Assembly: GCA_900108205.1 (NCBI GenBank)
Contig: FNUU01000003.1
Coordinates: forward strand, 211,881 to 275,880
Origin: Eubacterium ruminantium
GTDB lineage: Bacteria; Bacillota; Clostridia; Lachnospirales; Lachnospiraceae
Reading direction: 5' to 3'
DNA: 64,000 nucleotides
Position numbers and translations under genes: made by a program. Position 1 is the first letter of the stretch. Every line of letters starts with the position of its first letter. The notes below the pieces were generated by a model. It saw nothing but the letters and a program-made list of their open reading frames with translations. It was not told the origin of the DNA and did no database searches. This document shows positions 63,987 to 64,000 of this stretch, piece by piece.

Positions 63987-64000
63987 ATTGCTTTTTGAGT

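Overview
The window reads as a chromosomal segment of a low-to-moderate GC Firmicute, most likely a Lachnospiraceae bacterium of the Butyrivibrio/Lachnospira type (inference). The basis is strong AGGAGG ribosome-binding sites, a PPi-type phosphofructokinase, camelysin-like surface proteins, catabolite-type operators, SpoIIE/STAS/RsbW regulators and Gram-positive PrgI-VirB4 secretion parts. Most genes lie on the + strand, and many transcription units end in clear hairpin terminators.

Left part (1-15.9 kb): an ECF-like sigma factor with a long C-terminal extension; a coiled-coil fragment; a surface-protein gene that has lost its 5' end exactly where a large serine recombinase gene abuts it; an Rpn-type nuclease and a membrane-anchored HAD phosphatase; a repeat-rich lipoprotein and a zinc-ribbon membrane protein that share an 18-bp palindromic operator; pfp under CcpA/LacI-type operators; hslO with a methyltransferase gene; and an EF-G paralogue.

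Centre (15.9-52.9 kb): the striking part. Two LytS-type histidine kinases pair with two response regulators whose output domain is an OmpR/SARP-like winged helix. Between them lies a relaxase-free type IV secretion (T4SS) operon: VirB2-like pilin, VirD4 coupling ATPase, Ig-like membrane protein, VirB6/TrbL, a PrgI-VirB4 fusion, a 1823-residue surface protein, and a STAS / RsbW-like kinase / SpoIIE phosphatase partner-switching module. Downstream are two operons for large, signal-less, highly charged or Asn-rich proteins. One protein carries a papain/C39-like Cys-His site and is preceded by an HExxH membrane protein. Six + strand promoters share one architecture: two TGTTG-type direct repeats spaced exactly 11 bp, followed exactly 9 nt later by a -10 box. 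They fall into two sequence classes. Class B (TGTTGCKC/TGTTATGY) precedes the T4SS operon and both large-protein operons. Class A (TGTTGGAC twice) precedes the first response regulator, a small membrane-protein gene, and a ~140-nt hairpin-rich non-coding RNA with its own terminator. I infer a two-component, SARP-type regulon joining a dedicated protein secretion apparatus, its likely substrates and a regulatory RNA.

Right part (52.5-64 kb): a second small membrane protein, a surface protein, an ABC ATPase fused to a DUF5684-like membrane domain with its permease, an O-antigen-ligase-like protein, then housekeeping genes (glyA, ftsH, yfbR-like), a membrane protein/Xre regulator pair and tRNA-Thr(CGT).

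Functional names rest on motif reading without database searches; the secretion role and the regulon are inferences that can be tested.
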